Shown here one piece after another: positions 31,848 through 42,742 of a stretch of DNA of 64,000 nt. Source of the stretch: Alopecurus myosuroides (Eukaryota > Streptophyta > Magnoliopsida > Poales > Poaceae); contig CM054057.1 of NCBI GenBank assembly GCA_028641055.1, positions 726,116,484 through 726,180,483 on the forward strand. The letters are read 5' to 3'. The notes under the pieces are model-generated. The model saw only the letters and a list, made by a program, of their open reading frames with translations. It was not told the DNA's origin and made no database searches. The stretch's first letter is position 1, and each line of letters starts with the position of its first letter. The translations under genes and the position numbers were made by a program.

Positions 31848-32479
31848 TAATGCAGTACGCGGTGAAGATGTTGTTTGTTGGAACCGTGTTTGCCCAAGTC
31901 ATTAGTCCCGTTAGACGTGTTTGCTTTGTGCCAAAGACTACTTGCTCTTTCTTTCTTAATGATTGATGTTTAACGCAGGGAGCTGAACTTCTGTTGTTTG
32001 TATTTCCTATGTTGAATGGTGGTGTTAGCTTTACACTGGCCCAAAGGGCAGAATACCGACACTGGTAGAAAAAAGGCCTTCGGTATGCCAGCATCAGTCC
32101 CCAAGCGTTGCGCACCGTGACCAATGAGTCTTTAGTCCCGGGTCGGGAGGAGACCCGCGACAGAAGGTCAGACGTCGCGGGTTGGGAAGCGCGTTGCGAC
32201 GCGTGGAGGGAATTAGTTCCGGTTGACATGGCCGCCCTTGACTATTGGTCCTTTATTCCCCGTTCCCGTGGCCAACCGGGACCAATGGCCCTTTATTCCC
32301 CGTGCCCGTGGCCAACCGGGACTAAACATCAAGCGTCTCGCCTCCCCCGCGGCGGTTTTTATTTCGCGAGCGAGGCAGAAGGGCGCCATTCCACTGCTCG
32401 CTCTCTGTTCTTCCTCTCGCTCTCTGTTCTTCCACTCTCTCGCTCTCTGTTCTTTTCGATCCAAGCACACGCACGCAAA

Positions 32480-33237
32480 ATGGCTGAATGGACGCAATAC
32501 AATGGGAAGACACCATGCGGCAAGGATTTGGACGTGCTCTTCACCAACAGTTGCGCGAGGCTGCATGAAGCTCTGGGTCATTTGGCCGATCTCTATTTTG
32601 AAGCTCCCGAAGAACACCGGTTCTTTGGTCTCGATCTGGAGTACACGGCGAATTAGAAGGATGTTGCCCTCATCCAGATATCGTTCAAGCATTCGGTGTT
32701 GGTCTTCCAATGGTCAAGGTAGAAGCTATATATATATAGCACACGTGTACAATCTTGCATGCCATCTTCGAGTTTTTTTGTTGCATGTGAACAATACGTG
32801 TGTTGCAACATATCTAACACATATCCTATTTTTGTTGTTACAGTAGTTCGAGGCATTGCCCGGACCTTGTTTGATTTCTTATCAACTCGGGGTTTGACTT
32901 TTGCAGCGTGGACATCACGCAAGACCGTGTGAAGTTGATGCGCATCGGTATTATGATACCTGAAGATCACTACGTTGATCTTCAGAATCTTATCCAGTTG
33001 ACCGGGCCAAAGACCGGGATGGCTGTCATGGCAAGCACCTTCATCCACCAGGGCTATGAAAGGATGAAGACTGATTTCCCCGGCAGAATCACTACTATTG
33101 GGAGGAGACCCCATTGCGCATGACGAACCTCAAGTATGCGGCCGTAGATGCATATGTCGCGTACGAGTTGTTTCCGCATCTACTCGGCGGGGCCATAGAT
33201 GATGTATGCATGCGTTCGATATCTATGTGCATGTAAT
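32480..33237 (+). pseudogene. Captured WRN/RNase D-like 3'-5' exonuclease (DEDDy) gene, decayed
   Basis: Exon 1 starts MAEWTQYNGKTPCGKD and includes FFGLDLEYT, the Exo I motif with Asp-x-Glu, then TAG at 32654-32656, then KDVALIQISFKHSVLVFQW up to a CAAG|GTAGAA donor at 32718. Exon 2 follows TGTTACAG at 32843 and reads VDITQDRVKLMRIGI, the Exo II region, with a TGA just upstream and a frameshift near 33080. In the shifted frame KYAAVDAYVAYELF is the Exo III block (Tyr-x3-Asp), ending at TAA about 33237. Plant relatives degrade DNA or RNA 3' ends. The gene lies entirely within the CACTA element, so it travelled with it. Confidence 0.75.
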
Positions 33238-33269
33238 GGGTGTCTAATTAGTAGTATATATATGTAATG

Positions 33270-33700
33270 GATATCTTTTGTGATCGACTCTATATATATA
33301 TGTTAATTATGAAATGTGATCGACTCTATGTTTGTGTTATGTGTGATCGACTCTATGTTTGTGTTATGTGTGATCGACTCTATGCATGTAATGAATATTG
33401 TTTGTATTATTATTCTTTATTTTTGATATATTTTTTCATTTTAAGATTTTAAAATGAATTAGTATTATTTCTTCATTTTTTGATATATTATTTGTATTTT
33501 AAGATTTTAAAATGAATTAGTATTATTGTTCTTAATTTTGATATATATTTTGTATTTTAAGATTTTAAAATGAATTAGTATTATTGTTCTTCATTTTTGA
33601 TATATTATTTGTATTTTTAAGATTTTAAAATGAATTAGTTCTATTTTTCAAATTTTTGGATATATTATTTGTATTTTTAGAAATAATACAAATTAAAAGT
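33270..33700 (+). repeat. Two minisatellites in the CACTA derivative
   Basis: About four copies of a TGTGATCGACTCTATG unit (33278-33385) are followed by about five copies of a unit of 55-65 bases containing TTTTAAGATTTTAAAATGAA (33440-33690). Confidence 0.9.
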
Positions 33701-33861
33701 TAATGTTTATTTATTTATTCAAAATTATTAATTACATCATTACTTTTGTTTATTAAAAGATTTATTTGAAATTCAAACAATAAAGAAATATGGCTTCGGC
33801 CAACATGTTAATAAGATTGATATGATACAACTATCATATACATGCGTGAGAAACACTTGGA

Positions 33862-33950
33862 TTCGGGACGGGATGGAACTCGGAAGTTAAGCGTGCTAGT
33901 GCTAGAGTAGTGGGAGGATGGGTGACCGAGCGGGAAGTTTGACCATGAGT
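33862..33950 (+). other. 5S-rRNA-derived block retaining the internal control region
   Basis: GGAACTCGGAAGTTAAGCGT continues into GCTAGTGCTAGAGTAGTGGG and AGGATGGGTGACC, colinear with the 3' two thirds of plant 5S rRNA. The A-box GAAGTTAAGCGTGCT and C-box AGGATGGGTGACC match as I remember 5S; the intermediate element differs slightly. The 5' third and the 3' terminal stem are absent or diverged, so it is not a functional 5S gene. It lies inside the CACTA derivative. Confidence 0.7.
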
Positions 33951-34002
33951 AACTAATTTGACTAGAGATAATCTTAGTTAGACACTAAGCAAATAATACA
34001 AA

Positions 34003-34078
34003 TTGTGAGAAAAAAAAGGGAGTGAAAAAAGGGAGTGAAAAAAGGAGTGAAAAAAAGGGAGTGAAAAAAGGTGAGAAA
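34003..34078 (+). repeat. GGGAGTGAAAAAA minisatellite
   Basis: Five imperfect copies of a 13-14 base unit, between the 5S-derived block and the right subterminal repeats of the CACTA derivative. Confidence 0.85.
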
Positions 34079-36183
34079 AATAATTAGAAACAAAATGAAT
34101 TAAAAAAAATACGAAATAAATCTAGTCCCGGTTCATGTGGCCAACCGGGACTAAATGTCCTCCGACCCCAGGCTCCGCCACCCGCCCACGTGGACAGGCC
34201 TTTAGTCCCGGTCCGTAACAGATGGGACTATAGGGGGGGCCTTTAGTCGCGCGTAGCTAGTCCCGGTTGCCCGGACGGGATTAATGGGCCTGGCGAACCG
34301 TGACTGTAGGCCTGTTTTCTACCAGTGCGATACCGCCCAGCCGTACGAGACTCCTCAGCATCTACTTATAAATTGAGATATGTATTGTCGGTTTTAGAGG
34401 TTGCCAATACCTGCTTCTCATAGACGATAATAAAGAAGAAGGTTCCAATTTTCTCCTTTTCTTTTTTCCTCGTTTCAATCACTTGTTTGCTGACACGTAT
34501 GTTGCCTAGCTTCTCGTCTGATTGGCTAGAATATTTTTGGACTGTTTTCCTCCGGTTTGGTCGGCCGCTATTTTTCATTTCTCCTTCTATTTAGTTTTGT
34601 TATAGAATATTAATTTTCTTTTCTTTTGTAGCCGGCCATGATTGGTCTTCCGGTGGATTATTCCTTATTGCACTTTGTTTTTGGCAGCCGTTCATAAGTT
34701 CGTGTATTGATGTTTTCCTGTATGTTATCGGTTTTGCTAATCCTCGGCTAGCTGAGAATCATGCTAGTGCCCAGTCGAGTTCTATATCATCGGATTTGTG
34801 TCTCCATTCGTGTACTTATGAGTTGCACAGTGGGCTTCATCTGAGATTTTTTCAGTTGTAAATGAGATTGAAACTAAGGAAAAAAAATCTTGGACCGTTA
34901 TATTTTTTTGGTGATTCATTCTAGGCATGATGTCACCTAACCGAGAACTAACTTCATTCTTATTGGACTAAGAATTAGTCAAACCCTTCTTTTATTATGG
35001 TGCATGCAGCATCATTTTTCTTTGTTTTTATCTTCCTTTGGTAAGCTTGAGCCCTATGTTTCTGGGTTTACTTTATATGGCTGGGTTTGGTTTTTTCCTT
35101 TCTCTATAAAGTTTCGCCACTACATTTCATCTTCTAGTTCATATATTTCATTTGATTCAATAATTTTGGTCCATACATATTATCTTTTTGTTTATATGTT
35201 TTTATCATCACACGTTTTTCTCAATGATGATTGACTGGATTTGTTATTCTATTTTTTTTCTATGCTCGGCTTGATCCCTAGAGTTTAGAGATTTTTCTTT
35301 CCAAGCTTCCTGTGGCGGAGCGTTTGCGTTTGTTTTTCATTTCTTAATATATTTTCTGTAATAGTACATGACTGTTATCATTGTTTTGTTTGGTGTGTTT
35401 CTTCTTCGCGACAGATGGCTGCCAGTATGTGCGTTCTTTTGACGCCTGTGTTTGGATGTGTTTTTCCGGACGATGAATATCTAATAAGTGATACGGCGGG
35501 ATACTCTTCAGCCTTGGCAGTGTCGACAACGAATTTTCCTACCGTAGGCGGTGCAATAGGCACGTTTCCGTGCTACGGCGGACCCAAGAGCAAGTTTTCC
35601 TACTGCGATAGTCCCGTTGGCATGTTCCCTTCGACGGCAGCCATGGCCGCAGGTTATCCTTTCGCAGGCTAGTAGTGTTTGTGGCTTCTTTTGGCTGTTT
35701 GAATTTTCTTTGGTTTATGACTTTTGTAGTTGTTGATTAGCCTAAAGTCACTATGAGACTAACATTCTTATCTAGTGTACACATAAACATAGTCTGAGAT
35801 AGTTATTTGGTTTAATCACGCTAAGTCAAGATAGACTCCACCAATCATAATATCAATTGTACTCAAAGATAAACCTCTCTAGACTCAAGACAGGTGCCAC
35901 TCATCATAATATCATGCATCCTTTTTGGCGGCGTCCTATGGCATCATTAATTTTGGGGGCATCGTCAATGAGTGTGGATGGCTATCGGTTAAGGGGATGA
36001 ATTTGCCGCTCTTCTCCTCAACGACACTCTAACAGTATTTTCTAGTATTATCTTGTGCTTTTCTTTCGCGCCTTTAGTGTTTCGTGACGTGTTTTTTAAT
36101 TAGCTTTGGGTGTGAGAACCTTTTTCATTAAATGTAGGAATGATTCAGGAAACTCATACCTTCACGTGGGCTTCATTGTAACA

Positions 36184-36306
36184 CTCCCTTCATCTCAAAT
36201 TCATTGTCACAAACATAGAAAAAAGTGGATGTATCTAATACTAAATTATGTATAAATACATCCATTTTTGTCCATCATTGTGACACTTAATTTGAGACGG
36301 AAGGAG
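36184..36306. mobile_element. Stowaway MITE (123 bp)
   Basis: CTCCCTTCATCTCAAATT at one end pairs with AATTTGAGACGGAAGGAG at the other. The right TA is present; the left is CA, probably mutated. Confidence 0.9.
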
Positions 36307-36415
36307 TACTTTCTTTCCACTTACTTTTGGTAGACTGTGGACACGTTGTTACTAGTAACTTTTTGTTATTAGTGATGATCACGTCATGCCCTTGGTATCC
36401 CATACTCTACATCTA

Positions 36416-36538
36416 CTCCCCCTGTCTCAAGTTAATTGTTGCAAAGATGGACAAATTTGGATGTATGTAGACATAATTTAGTATTAGATACATCCACTTT
36501 TGTCTATCTTTGTGACAATTAATTTGAGACCGAGGGAG
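36416..36538. mobile_element. Stowaway MITE (123 bp), same family as 36184-36306
   Basis: CTCCCCCTGTCTCAAGTTAA pairs with TTAATTTGAGACCGAGGGAG; TA duplications are at 36414-36415 and 36539-36540. Interior sequence (TAGTATTAGATACATCCA) matches the neighbour in inverted orientation. Confidence 0.95.
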
Positions 36539-36551
36539 TACTATTCTAGAC

Positions 36552-37592
36552 TAGTATTTCTCATGTGGTGGTCTGTCGCGAATATGGAAGTTGAACGGGA
36601 AATTCTACTGTGCATGGTCTGGTACCTCCCCCATGATCCACCGTGAATCCATCCGAGGTAGGTGTCCGGCCAAACCCAAAAATCCCCAAAGAGCGGGCTG
36701 TCAAGGTGCGCTCTGCGGCCCTCCACGGTTGCGCCAAGGTCGCACACCAACTCGGTTACTCCGGCCGCTCCGCCACCGCGCCCTTACACCCTGAACACCA
36801 GCCATTTGGCACGGAACCGACCCACTCCAGCCTGATCAGCAGCACTGCAGCAGCATGTCGATCCAATCCGCCGGCATCAAGGTCTCCTTCGCCACGTCAT
36901 TGCCCACCAGTTCCTCGGCCGCCTGGCAGGCCGGCACTTCGAGGAACGACTCATTGTTCACTTAGTCCTGACTGAGGATACCAACGGGCATGGCGGCCCC
37001 GGAATTTACCTTCTGCGCCCCGCTGAACAGCTCCGTCCATCTGTCCGTAGGAGTTGTTCCGTAGGAGATGCATCCATAAGTCTGGCATTTCCACAGCGGT
37101 GCCTCTCTTCCATAGTTCAGTATCGGAAACACTACACGTACGGACGAATTGCCTACAGATGACTCCCACGGATGGACGTGTCATCTCCTAGTTAGCCCCC
37201 CACCCTAATACGCCCCCCCCCCCCCCCCCCGAATTTCACTGTGGCCCCACCCGCTGACCGAGCTAACTAATCCTTTAATATTAACCTCTAAGCCCCATCC
37301 GTAGGTGTAGCATTGCTCAGTTCAGTATCCATTGGTGAGGTACCATCGACCCGGAACCGTCTGATGCGCCTAGAGTCGACGGCTGAGAAAGCTTACAAGC
37401 ACAAGAGAGTTCCTTTAAGTTGGACGTGCACAACCGGATAAAATGTTGTGCATGCGTTCTACAATTTCAAGACCTGTGTTCATCTAAACACGTGTTATTT
37501 ATTTCTTGAACAAAATAACTATGTGTTGAGTAAATTAATATTTGTGTGGGGGGGGTGGGGGGGGGGGGGGGGGGTAAATGTCAATTAGAGAC
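36552..37592. repeat. Third, diverged X/Y segment
   Basis: 36552-36597 (TTTCTCATGTGGTGGTCTGT) matches the end of segment X and 37488-37592 (AACTATGTGTTGAGTAAATT) matches segment Y, linking the third gene copy to the same tandem array. Between them, 36598-37487 is a GC-rich insertion; on the minus strand around 36850-36955 a short open stretch (EELVGNDVAKETLMPADW) looks like a gene fragment I cannot identify. It also holds a C18 run (37213-37230). Confidence 0.55.
37213..37574. repeat. C18 and G8-T-G18 homopolymers
   Basis: C18 at 37213-37230 and G8TG18 at 37548-37574 are complementary and about 320 bases apart. The G run replaces AGGGGATG of the paralogous Y segments, so it is a local expansion or a sequencing or assembly artefact. 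Confidence 0.9.
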
Positions 37593-37593
37593 A

Positions 37594-39586
37594 TACTAGT
37601 CGTCAACCCGTGCGCATGCACGGGCTAGACACATTATTTGGTATCACTTATGAGAACAAACTGCGACCTCAAATAAGAGGAAAACATAGTAGTATTATTT
37701 TTAAGTATTGGGGAAATATAATTTCATTTACACTCATTTCAAATGATTGTGTAACTTTTTGTTATATGTTAAAATTCTAAACATGTTTTCTGTTTATCAT
37801 GGATGACTTTTGCGCCCGTTTTCAACTATTTTTGTACTTCTTTGTGTATTATGTAGTAAGTTGGGCATTATTGTGAGAGGGAGCCTTTGGCATCTATATA
37901 AAACATCTCCGGTTCTAGGAGCTGCTATTCTGTATCATCATGGTTTTGTAATAAAACCTTCTAACACTAATTTGTTTAATTATAAGTGTGCACCATGTTA
38001 AATTACTAATTTGTGCACATATTATTTCAAACGTTCAATCTAATTATTTAAAAGATATTATTAGTATCGAGAATGAAAATTATTCAAGAACTCGAGAAGT
38101 AATCAAATAATACTTTCATTTACTAAAATGGGAAGAGATTCTATTGACTACAGATGTACACCAATTAATTTGAAAGTGCACGTGTTTATTCGATTATTTT
38201 AAAAAATAAATACAATTTTAGCACCAAAACTAAAATATATGATTTCAAAAATTAATTATGGTATTCAAATTTATAATGTGCTCATATTTTACACACATAA
38301 TTTTTGGTTGTCCAATTTTAAACGAACTGTTGCAGGACACTCTCAAGCGACAGTTTAATCCACCACCTTAAGAGAACGTGTTCCAAGATGAAGAATAAAT
38401 TAAAATCACTTTTATGTTAATATAATATGTACCATCCTGTACAATTTATGGAAAGATTTTTTTTTTGAAACCTAGCCATTTAAAAGTACACTGGCGGACT
38501 TTGCCGCAGTGCGAGAAAAAAGAGTAGAAGAAAGATGTGTCTTGATGCATGGTCTAATAGATTTCTTTGTGGTAAGTGCAGATATCTTTGGGCTAATAAA
38601 ATACTATTGTTAGCGATAAAGGCACGGACTTTTTTTTTGAAATTTAAAGGTACGTACTTGAATCTTACTATTTTGCACCAACCCAAATAAATGTGCTACG
38701 CTTTGTTAGACGACTCTGTCTCTTACCAGCCTACAAATACCGACAAAGAAATACCAGGCTGCCATATTTTGATTGAGAAATCAGAAATGAGCTATCGTTT
38801 GATCTCATCGAGATGCCTGATTAACCTGTAATAAGATTGGCCGCGTCGCCGACGAAAGTGCTCGGCTGTCTATGCACTGGGCAGTGGTTGTGTACGTACT
38901 GAGTAAGTAGCCATCCACCTGCTAATTAGGCTACCGGTTAACCTCTATGCACATGGAAAGGCGAGAGCTGAGTTCATGAAGAATATTTCCTTTATCGAGC
39001 TAGAGTAAGTTGTTGAATTGTGCGAGTCCATACAAATAGTTAGCATATAAACTCAGGACACCAGATCGACACTTTCACGTCTTTTGTTTTTTATACTTAG
39101 TGCGCATGTGCGACGTTGACATGTTAGTTACGTTTTTTCAGATTTTGCGTCTCTCATAGCTCATCCTAGCAGAATTCCAATAGCTAACAACTTAGCTTTT
39201 ATCTTATTTTATTTAAATTTAAGAGTCCACGTCGCAACCATCTTGTTTCCTTTTTTTAAGTTTGCATGCATGCATGTGCGACCTGGATATGTTAGATTTT
39301 GCTTCTCTCCTAGCTCATCCTACCAGAAATTCAATAGCTAACAGCTTGGCCTTTATCTTATTTTATTTAAATTCAAGAGTCTAGATCGCAACCATCTTGT
39401 TGATTTTTTTTTTTGCATGATCGGGTTGGTACGACTCGATTTCATACTATCGTGTCGGATTCTTTGTTTTGTCCTACATGACGTTTTTTTATTATCCTAA
39501 CCGTAAATCTAAAATCTAACGGCTTAACTAATTTGGATGATGTGGATTAATGTGGAGGCTTTAATGGTGCCTCCAATTAGTAAATA
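37594..39586. mobile_element. Unclassified insertion of about 2.0 kb in the third Y segment
   Basis: Segment Y is uninterrupted in copies 1 and 2 (TTAGAGATATAAATTGTTAT), but in copy 3 it breaks after TTAGAGACATA and resumes at about 39587. The inserted DNA begins TACTAGTCGTCAACCCGTGC with a CCGTGCGCATGCACGGGC palindrome and ends CTCCAATTAGTA, so the outermost bases (TACTAG / TACTAA) are weakly inverted. It is AT-rich without coding potential. Confidence 0.5.
39130..39403 (+). repeat. 154-bp tandem duplication
   Basis: AGCTCATCCTA.CAGAA and TTTATCTTATTTTATTTAAA recur at 39158 and 39312 within the unclassified insertion; each copy ends in CGCAACCATCTTG. Confidence 0.85.
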
Positions 39587-39965
39587 TAAGATATAAGATT
39601 GTTATACGATTTTGTTGTATGAGCCATATTCGCGCGAAATATATATTTCTATCCCTAACTACAAGCATATAAAATGATGATCACAGTTTATAGATGAAAA
39701 TTGACACCATTAAAGTTTTTTTAAAAAATTCTACTAATCATCCATATGTGTGTTCCTCCACCTAAAACTTAATACGCTAAAAATATAAAAAATTCTTACA
39801 GTTTAAACCCCTCACTTGTTCCGTCACAACGGGCGGGCATGGGGAGGCGTGCTTTCATGTTCTAGTGAGTTATTAAATCTTGTTTGCTCTCAAAGTGACA
39901 AACAATCCGGCAACAATCGTGTATGTAAAACTGTTTGCCTTCCCAGCCGAAGAAATCTGCAAATA

Positions 39966-40536
39966 TCAGTAGCCCGCGTCGCACGTGATCTGCAGCTTTG
40001 TTGCCACCGGCACCGTGCTCGTGTTGGTGTCGGGCACCGGCAGCCGCGGCGTGCAGCTGATCTTCATCTTGACATGGGAAGTGGAATACCTTCCCTTGAG
40101 CTCCGCCCGGTAGTAGAGCCGCACGTTGACAAAGTAGAACCCCTCGCTCCTCTCCTCCTGTAGGTGCGCACCGTGTTGGCGTTGTCCACGGGCGACGAGC
40201 CGCCGAACGTGGCTGTGACGGTACGCTCGCTCTTTCCTTCCAAGTAGAACGGCTCCATGGGGTCGTACGCAAAACGTTCGGCATCGTAGGACGCCTACGC
40301 CTCGACGTGGTCGTAGGGATTACCGTCGCGCACGCGGATGTCCACAGTGAGGCATCCGTGAGGTCGAAGCGAGAGAGCGTGGCGGAGACGGCGGTAGCAG
40401 TTGTGGAACGGCCCACGTAATTCATGAGGACGATGGCAAGCCCGCCGATCAGGACAGCGATGACGGTAACTGCGCAAAGGCAGCAGAGGCAACAGCGGTG
40501 GCGCCTCAGGCACCGGGAGGAGGACGAGGGAGCCAT
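39966..40536 (-). pseudogene. Third NHL gene copy, pseudogene
   Basis: The start (MAPSSSSRC), CLCCLC, the membrane segment and ATAVSATLSRFD are conserved with the intact gene. A deletion after FDLTDAS shifts the frame near 40350. In the new frame LTVDIRVRDGN leads to TAG at about 40302, at the position of a Gln codon in the intact copy. A further frameshift near 40160 precedes the well-conserved C-terminal part ending CDAGY and TGA at 39966-39968. The TATA box of the intact copy is not conserved upstream. Confidence 0.9.
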
Positions 40537-40873
40537 TTCCTGGACGAAAGCTTGTCCTTAGTTTTTGCTCCAGGGGTAGATGGATTATTGGATAATGGGT
40601 GACATGTAGATGAACAGTCGCGCGGGAGCGATGCTATTTGTACGCGGTGAAGATGATGCTTGGAATCGTGTCTTTGCCCAAGTCCTTAGTCCCGTTAGAT
40701 ATGCTTGCTTTGTGCCAAAGACTACCCGCTGTTTCTTGTTATTAATGTTTTGCAAACTGAACTAGACAACTAGTGTTTGTTGCCTGCATTTCCTACGTCA
40801 AATGGGCAGAATAGCAACCCGGCCGTACGAGACTCCTCGCCATCTACTTATCAGTTGAGATATGTACTATCGG
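40537..40873. other. Upstream flank of the third NHL copy
   Basis: Homologous to 31782-32056 plus 34331-34395 of the intact copy (shared CCCAAGTC.TTAGTCCCGTTAGA and CCGTACGAGACTCCTC). No gene. It ends where the LINE poly(A) begins. Confidence 0.7.
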
Positions 40874-41263
40874 TTATTTTTTTTACACAGACGGCAGCCC
40901 CCGGAAAGGGCCCGTATTCCATTATATTTCAAACGGAACAACGGCCACAACATTCCTCGAGTTCCACTCAACGCCCCGTACCAGCCAGCAGTTTAGGAAC
41001 AGCAAAATACGAACGAAAATATGTCTAAACAACCTAGCTCAACAGGAGCTAGAACACGGCTACAGAAAGCCAACCAAAACGGTTTTAACAACAACACAGA
41101 TTAGTCTCTAGCTGCAACGGTTTCCACCTCCTCCCCCTCCATGTCTGTATCTTGATCAGTCTCGACGTCACCATCAGTGATTAGAGCACGCCTAGGAACA
41201 CCTCTGCAACCCGACTCCAAGGAGGAAGCCACCTGGATGAGGACGTTGGCTCCAGCCCTGATA
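40874..41263 (-). other. LINE 3' untranslated region and poly(A)
   Basis: No ORF. It runs from the end of the zf-RVT frame to the poly(A) run, which abuts the NHL flank ACTATCGGTTA. Confidence 0.7.
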
Positions 41264-41958
41264 TCACTCTGCTCCTGTGGTGGATGAAGTCCTCCCCAGT
41301 AAGAAAGAAAAAACGCAAGTGTAACTAATTAGCTCTAAAGGGGACCTGATCAGCTTTATTTCAAAACAAGCTCGGTTCCTAATCTTCCAAATGGCCCAGC
41401 AAACTGCTGCAACCCCAGTTATTTGAACATCCCGACTCGCCGAGAGATATTTTGGGATCCACCAAAAATATTGGAGGAAAGAGGCAGGTCTGTTACCAGC
41501 CCCTACAACTGTCCCAATCACACTCCAAACATATTTTGCAGCATCACACTCAAAAAACAGGTGAAGAATTGTTTCATCTTTATCACAAAACTGACATTTG
41601 AAATTCCCTGTCCACTTCCTCTTCTTCATGTTGTCCTTGGTGGCACAACCACACTTTGATCTTGAAGGGTATCTTGGCTTTCCACAGGTGTCTGGAGGAC
41701 CTGTCAACACCATTGCTAGAGATATGCTTATACATGGACTTCACGGGAAAAACCCCCATTTTTAGTCCATTTCCACTTAGGAGTATCTTTTCCATCACTC
41801 AAAGCCACAGTAGCCAGCTTATTCTGCAGAGCCCATTGCCTTGGAGTTCACCATTGAGCCACCTTCTAAAGGAAGGTGTCCACCTTTGTCTAGCCATCCC
41901 AGCTACTGTAAGAGTTTGTTCATTACATATATCAAATAAATCCTTCAAAGGCCTATGT
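41264..41958 (-). pseudogene. LINE ORF2 C-terminal part (zinc-binding RT domain)
   Basis: Directly after the interrupted frame come PLKDLFDICNE, then GVFPVKSMYKHIS and LWKAKIPFKIKVWL, and in a shifted frame CQFCDKDETILHLFFECDAA and VCWAIWKIRNRACFE. These are the motifs of the zf-RVT domain that ends ORF2 of plant LINEs. At least two frameshifts (near 41800 and 41600) break it. Confidence 0.85.
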
Positions 41959-42734
41959 TGTAACATCCCAAGTATGAAAAACACCCCTAGAATGTTTGTT
42001 TATTGCTTTATTATTGTTTTACATCATGGCCTCTTAATCATTGCATTTGTTTTCCTTTTGTTTGCATCTGTTTTCCTTTGTTTTCCCATTTGAAATTCAA
42101 ACAATATTCAAAAGTTTTGTTTCATACTTGCTTTGTTACAAATTTTCGAATAAAAATATTCAAATAAAACATTCATTGATTCCATTAAACCATAAGATTC
42201 AAAATAGTTAAAGTTATGGCTTTTAATAATTTCACTTAATTCAAATGTTATTCAAATTCAATTACAAACAGCAACCATTTTTGAAATTATGAAACTTACA
42301 AAACCAATCAATCACTTGTTTCAAATAACCTTGAATTTTAAAACTTTTAAGTTGCTTAAGTCAAATTAATCAATTAATATTAAAATCCCATCAAATTTCA
42401 AACAAATTCCAAACAGCAATATATTTGAACTTTTTGGAAAAACTAAACTTTGCAAGTTGTTGCTGTTATAATAAATAGCCTATAAAAAAATTATCCCTAA
42501 ATTTTCTACCCCAAAAACCTTTTCTTTTTCTTCCTTTCTCTTTTTAGCAAAAAAGAACAAACATAACAAAAATTTAAAAAGAAAACGGAGAGAGAGGGGC
42601 AGGCCAGCCAGTCCTAGCCCACAAACTGGCCTGGTACCCCCTCGCTCACCTTTCTTCCTCCTGTACGGCAGGAAGATGCCGGTGTCCACGTCGCAGCAGC
42701 GGAGCAGCAACGGCCGTGAGCAGCTCCACTCCCC

Positions 42735-42742
42735 CTATAAAC
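42735..42742 (+). promoter_or_regulatory. LTR TATA box (5' LTR); counterpart at 52277-52284
   Basis: CTATAAAC is preceded by CCACTCCCC and followed about 30 bases later by the CT-rich start of a GC-rich exon-like stretch. Confidence 0.65.

Larger units (their letters stand above)
32060..34327. mobile_element. Non-autonomous CACTA element (2268 bp), complete, with CGA target duplication
   Basis: The left end CACTGGTAGAAAAAAGGCCT and right end (inverted) CACTGGTAGAAAACAGGCCT are near-perfect terminal repeats. CGA flanks both ends (32057-32059, 34328-34330). The third gene copy upstream region (around 40805-40820) shows the uninterrupted flank, GGGCAGAATAGC then GCCGTACGAGACTCCTC. Subterminal repeats GGCCAACCGGGACTAAA occur at both ends. 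No transposase is present; the cargo is described separately. Confidence 0.95.
34331..36551. other. Upstream flank of the NHL gene, shared with the third copy
   Basis: 34331-34750 aligns with 40815-40873 followed by 59721-60070 (shared CCGTACGAGACTCCTC, TTTCAATCACTTG, GGCCATGATTGG). No convincing gene was found. An 85-codon ORF at 35415-35672 begins after a CGACAG acceptor-like site, but nothing recognisable supports it. Two Stowaway MITEs occupy 36184-36306 and 36416-36538. Confidence 0.6.

Noticed and set aside
32213..32846. ORFs of 165-207 codons overlapping the start of the CACTA derivative cargo
   Set aside because: They are other-frame shadows of the exonuclease exon and subterminal repeats; only the frame starting at 32480 has recognisable motifs.
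33862..33950. Functional 5S rRNA gene
   Set aside because: The first third and the closing helix are missing and there is no tandem array; only the internal control region is preserved.
35415..35672. 85-codon ORF after an acceptor-like CGACAG
   Set aside because: No domain, no conserved partner in the homologous flank at 59721-60570, and Gly/Phe/Pro-rich composition; kept only as a note in the flank entry.
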